From assembly GCA_003484395.1 (NCBI GenBank), contig DNCV01000076.1, positions 335-9,149 on the forward strand: a stretch of 8,815 nt of DNA. Reading direction: 5' to 3'. The notes under the pieces were generated by a model. That model saw nothing but the letters and a program-made list of their open reading frames with translations, did not search any database and had not been told where the DNA came from. Shown here piece after piece: positions 6,725 through 8,815 of the stretch; within the stretch, counting starts at the first letter, position 1, and every line of letters starts with the position of its first letter. Source of the stretch: Dehalococcoidia bacterium (GTDB lineage: Bacteria > Chloroflexota > Dehalococcoidia > GIF9 > UBA5629). The position numbers and the translations under genes are program-made.

Positions 6725-7546
6725 TTATTTTCTTCGCTTAACTATCAAGCGATCAGATGGTTTCCCAACTCTTGTCTTCGGCCCCAATGCAGGTTTACCC
6801 CACGGAGTCTTCGGAGCCATACCTCGCGGTGCGCGACCTTCACCACCGCCGTGCGGATGATCACGCGGTGTCATCGCTGAACCGCGAACCATGGGACGCC
6901 GCCCTAATAAGCGGGTACGCCCTGCTTTGCCAAGTTTTTCACCCGAATGCTCGATATTGCCAACCTGTCCAATAGTCGCCTGACATTCAGCCAAAAATCT
7001 TCTCATCTCTCCTGAAGGTAATCGCACCAGACAATACTTACCCTCTTTGCCGAGCAATTGTGCCGCTGTGCCGGCGCTCCGTACTATCTGCCCGCCTTTT
7101 CCTGGCTCAAACTCAATATTGTGAACTATTGTACCGGCAGGCATATCACCCAACGCCATCGCATTGCCGGGTTTTACATCGGCACCAGATCCTGTTTGGA
7201 TAACATCTCCAACTTTTAAGCCATCCGGTGCAAGAATATATCGTTTATCGCCATCGGCGTAATAGATAAGAGCAATACGCGCCGATCTGTTCGGATCATA
7301 TTCAAGTGTAACAACAGTACCGTGAACTCCCAGTTTATCGCGTTTGAAATCGATAACACGCAACTGACGTTTTGCGCCGCCGCCGCGATGACGTGACGTC
7401 ACCACACCGCGTGAATTTCTCCCGCCCTTTTTTCTAACCGGAAGAAGCAACGATTTCTCGGGGTTCTCCTTCGTTAAACCATCGAAGGAAACCCTTAACA
7501 TATTTCGCCTGCCTGGCGTTGTCGGAGCAATAGATTGAAAAGGCAA
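6725..7546 (-). CDS. rplB: Large-subunit ribosomal protein uL2
   Basis: uL2 is a core 50S protein needed for subunit association and supporting the peptidyl transferase centre. The 273 residues match the family length. Blocks in order are [16 protein letters not shown], then [33 protein letters not shown] (OB domain). The SH3 domain has [37 protein letters not shown] and [11 protein letters not shown]. The conserved loop is [26 protein letters not shown], including the functionally important His of DHPHGGGEG. Before that loop the common NPVDHP reads TPRDHP, which I associate with Chloroflexota. The start codon is TTG at 7546, set by GAGGAG (7559-7554) with 7 nt spacing. The gene upstream is the small bS22-like ORF (23 bp gap), not rplW as usual. 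Confidence 0.97.
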   Translation of the reverse strand: MPFQSIAPTTPGRRNMLRVSFDGLTKENPEKSLLLPVRKKGGRNSRGVVTSRHRGGGAKRQLRVIDFKRDKLGVHGTVVTLEYDPNRSARIALIYYADGDKRYILAPDGLKVGDVIQTGSGADVKPGNAMALGDMPAGTIVHNIEFEPGKGGQIVRSAGTAAQLLGKEGKYCLVRLPSGEMRRFLAECQATIGQVGNIEHSGEKLGKAGRTRLLGRRPMVRGSAMTPRDHPHGGGEGRAPRGMAPKTPWGKPALGPKTRVGKPSDRLIVKRRK

Positions 7547-7553
7547 AACTCAA

Positions 7554-7559
7554 CTCCTC
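7554..7559 (-). promoter_or_regulatory. Shine-Dalgarno of rplB that sets the TTG start
   Basis: GAGGAG, 7 nt before TTG 7546. It lies downstream of the bS22-like stop (7570), so each gene has a ribosome binding site of its own. Confidence 0.8.
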
Positions 7560-7569
7560 GTATTAAATA

Positions 7570-7665
7570 TTAGCCATGCCTTCTTTGCCATCGATTCTTC
7601 TTAAGTAATTTACGATGCTTGTGCTTGGCCATCTTTTTGTTACGTTTTTTAACTACTGAACCCAA
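7570..7665 (-). CDS. bS22/mS38-type (AURKAIP1/COX24 domain) small ribosomal protein, 31 aa
   Basis: This frame encodes MGSVVKKRNKKMAKHKHR followed by KLLKKNRWQRRHG. 17 of 31 residues are K, R or H and none is acidic. It matches the short core of the AURKAIP1/COX24 family: a GSV-KKR start, K-M-x-K-x-K-H-R-K-L and KK-x-R-x-x-RR. In that family bS22 is an extra 30S protein seen in mycobacterial ribosomes. Mitochondrial mS38 is its larger relative in the small mitoribosomal subunit, and both bind rRNA near helix 44 and the decoding region. The start is TTG at 7665, with a GGGGA (7676-7672) 6 nt upstream. Met12 is a possible internal start but has no ribosome binding site and would drop the GSV-KKR part. 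It sits 20 bp after rplW and 23 bp before rplB, like any other gene of this operon. Family match is from memory and expression is inferred. Confidence 0.85.
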   Translation of the reverse strand: MGSVVKKRNKKMAKHKHRKLLKKNRWQRRHG

Positions 7666-7671
7666 TGTAAT

Positions 7672-7676
7672 TCCCC
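7672..7676 (-). promoter_or_regulatory. Shine-Dalgarno of the bS22-like gene
   Basis: GGGGA on the minus strand, 6 nt before the TTG at 7665. It can pair with the CCUCC anti-Shine-Dalgarno allowing one G-U. It lies in the short spacer after the rplW stop, so it serves this ORF and not rplB. Confidence 0.6.
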
Positions 7677-7685
7677 GCTTTTTCG

Positions 7686-7970
7686 TTAAACACCTTCAAA
7701 CAGTTGTATTTTCTGCCCTGCTTCCAGAGTCACAACTGCTTTTTTCCATGAAGGGGTTACAATCTCTCTTCTTCCCATCCGCTTCTTCCGACCCTTCATA
7801 GCGATGATGTTAACCTTAGTTACATTGACCTTAAAGGCTTTCTCGACAGCCTGTTTTACCATTTCTTTTGTAGAGCCGGGCGCAACTTCAAAGGCATATT
7901 TGCCTTGCTCCTGCATAATCGTGCCTTTTTCGGTTACCACCGGTCGTCGTACTACTTCAAATATATGCAT
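7686..7970 (-). CDS. rplW: Large-subunit ribosomal protein uL23
   Basis: uL23 sits at the 50S tunnel exit and is the docking site of trigger factor and SRP. The 94-residue product begins MHIFEVVRRPVVTEKGTIMQEQGKYAFEVAPGSTK, matching the uL23 pattern (RP..TEK......KY.F.V...A.K). Then come MVKQAVEKAFKVNVTKVNIIAMKGRKKRMGRR and PSWKKAVVTLEAGQKIQLFEGV. Lengths of 94-100 are usual. The ATG at 7970 is 17 bp after the rplD stop and has only a weak Shine-Dalgarno (AAAGG overlapping the rplD stop or GGGAC closer by). Its end looks intact, so the unusual spacer downstream is not a frameshifted continuation of this gene. Confidence 0.97.
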   Translation of the reverse strand: MHIFEVVRRPVVTEKGTIMQEQGKYAFEVAPGSTKEMVKQAVEKAFKVNVTKVNIIAMKGRKKRMGRREIVTPSWKKAVVTLEAGQKIQLFEGV

Positions 7971-7987
7971 CGTTCGTCCCTGGACCT

Positions 7988-8641
7988 TTAATTAACGCTT
8001 TCCGCTTTGCTCCGCGTTTTTTGACCCCATAATTGCTCCGCTTTGCGTACGCCATCTGTGCTCATAATGAGCACCTTGCTCGAAAGAAGATCAGCCACAT
8101 TAAGCATAGCAGCCGGCACCGTTTTCACGCCAGCCAGATTACGCGCTGATTTCACCAGCATTTCTCGATCTTCATCCGTAGCAATCAAAGCGGAATCCGC
8201 TATACCCAAAGCCACCAGCATATCAAATATATCTTTCGTCTTCGGCTCATCAAACGCAAATGTATCAACGACTTTAAGCTCTCCGGACTGCATCTTCGCA
8301 GAAAGCATGCACCGCAAGGCTAATCTTCGCATCTTCTTCGGCATATCCTGACGATAGCTTCGAGGATGCGGTCCAAACGCTACTCCGCCACCTTTCAATA
8401 GTGGGGACTTGGCGCTGCCCCGTCGTGCCCGTCCTGTCGACTTCTGTGAGTAAAGCTTCTTTGTGCTCCTGGCAACCTCTGCCCTCGTCTTTGTATCGGC
8501 TGTTCCCTGACGCCGGTTTGCAAGCTGTCTGACCATCGCCTGATGAACAACAGCTTCATTAAACGCCACACCGAAGACGTCATCCCTCACGTCGATCTGT
8601 TTAACAGCTTCACCTTTTATATTGTAAACCTGTACTTGCAC
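7988..8641 (-). CDS. rplD: Large-subunit ribosomal protein uL4
   Basis: uL4 lines the 50S exit tunnel and, in E. coli, represses the S10 operon. The 217-residue product starts MQVQVYNIKGEAVKQIDVRDDVFG, then FNEAVVHQAMVRQLANRRQGTADTKTRAEVARSTKKLYSQKSTGRARRGSAKSPLLKGGG. The tunnel loop KSTGRARRGS is a variant of the usual KGTGRAR.GS. The end has SARNLAGVKTVPAAMLNVADLLSSKVLIMSTDGVRKAEQLWG. A longer frame from TTG 8671 overlaps rplC. The GTG at 8641 is preferred because AAGGGG (8653-8648) lies exactly 6 nt upstream and the product then starts at the family N-terminus. The whole protein reads like Chloroflexota uL4. Confidence 0.95.
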   Translation of the reverse strand: MQVQVYNIKGEAVKQIDVRDDVFGVAFNEAVVHQAMVRQLANRRQGTADTKTRAEVARSTKKLYSQKSTGRARRGSAKSPLLKGGGVAFGPHPRSYRQDMPKKMRRLALRCMLSAKMQSGELKVVDTFAFDEPKTKDIFDMLVALGIADSALIATDEDREMLVKSARNLAGVKTVPAAMLNVADLLSSKVLIMSTDGVRKAEQLWGQKTRSKAESVN

Positions 8642-8647
8642 GTTCAA

Positions 8648-8653
8648 CCCCTT
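8648..8653 (-). promoter_or_regulatory. Shine-Dalgarno of rplD that sets the GTG start
   Basis: AAGGGG overlapping the rplC stop, 6 nt before GTG 8641. It argues against the longer TTG 8671 start, which has no comparable site. Confidence 0.75.
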
Positions 8654-8815
8654 AGTTTGCTTTCCTGACAAACACTATACCCTTTTTCCAGCCGGGAATC
8701 GCACCTTTAATCAACAGCACGTGTCGATCAGTATCTACATCAACAATCTGTAAATTTTTCGCCGTAACCCGGTCATGCCCCATATGCCCTGCCATCTTCA
8801 GTCCCTTCAACACCC
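8652..8815 (-). CDS. rplC: Large-subunit ribosomal protein uL3, C-terminal end (runs off window)
   Basis: uL3 is an early 50S assembly protein whose extension reaches the peptidyl transferase centre. Only the last 53 or so codons lie in the window. They include [52 protein letters not shown], matching the uL3 C-terminus (K.MAGH.G...VT..NL.VV.VD.....LL.KGA.PG...G.V.V). The stop codon TAA is at 8654-8652 and is overlapped by the ribosome binding site of rplD. The start lies beyond base 8815. Position upstream of rplD is standard for the S10 operon. Confidence 0.96.
   Translation of the reverse strand, partial: VLKGLKMAGHMGHDRVTAKNLQIVDVDTDRHVLLIKGAIPGWKKGIVFVRKAN

Noticed and set aside
7570..7685. 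Spacer as a frameshifted tail of rplW or a degraded gene
   Set aside because: uL23 has a full-length, normal C-terminus (FEGV) before its stop, and the spacer frame gives a complete family-like peptide with its own start and stop.
7547..7685. Terminator, attenuator or riboswitch in the rplW-rplB spacer
   Set aside because: I found no convincing GC-rich inverted repeat followed by a U-run on the minus strand. The A-rich runs are Lys codons of the small gene.
8642..8671. N-terminal extension of uL4 from TTG 8671
   Set aside because: It overlaps the uL3 C-terminus, has no family match, and the strong AAGGGG with 6 nt spacing points to GTG 8641.

Overview
The window is a bacterial S10-spc ribosomal protein supercluster, read entirely from the minus strand (transcription runs from base 8815 towards base 1). 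It is nearly wall-to-wall coding. In transcription order it holds the uL3 C-terminus (rplC), rplD, rplW, a 31-codon gene for a bS22/mS38-type (AURKAIP1/COX24 domain) protein, rplB, rpsS, rplV, rpsC, rplP, rpmC, rpsQ, rplN, rplX, rplE, rpsZ (zinc-type rpsN), rpsH, rplF, rplR, rpsE, rpmD, rplO and the first 167 codons of secY. The first and last genes run off the window and are not broken.

Right part (8815-4511) is the S10-operon half and left part (4488-1) the spc-operon half. They are joined by only 22 bp between rpsQ and rplN, with no promoter or terminator that I can see, so one long transcript is likely. Gaps are 0-24 bp. Four gene pairs overlap: rpsC/rplP by 41 bp, rpmD/rplO by 14, rplP/rpmC by 11 and rpsE/rpmD by 8. 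Nine of the 21 visible starts are GTG or TTG, and most starts have a readable Shine-Dalgarno sequence. No tRNA, rRNA, mobile element, repeat array or stretch of 300 bp without a gene was seen.

The organism is a bacterium of moderate GC. A uL30 gene is present, which argues against the CPR/Patescibacteria. The wording of uL4 (PHPRSYRQ..PKKMRRLAL, SARNLAGVKT, AVRKAEQLWG-like tail), uL23 (TPSWKKAVVTL...FEGV end) and uL2 ([12 protein letters not shown]) looks to me like Chloroflexota, perhaps Dehalococcoidia. This is memory-based inference, not a search result.

The best find is the 31-residue ORF at 7570-7665, in the only gap between recognised genes longer than 25 bp. It starts with TTG, has its own Shine-Dalgarno, is extremely basic (17 of 31 residues K/R/H, no acidic residue) and matches the core of the bS22/mS38 family. 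That family is known from the mycobacterial 30S subunit and from mitochondrial ribosomes. Its place inside the S10 operon, between uL23 and uL2, is strong contextual evidence that it is a ribosomal protein in this lineage. Gene callers would usually miss it because of its size and start codon.
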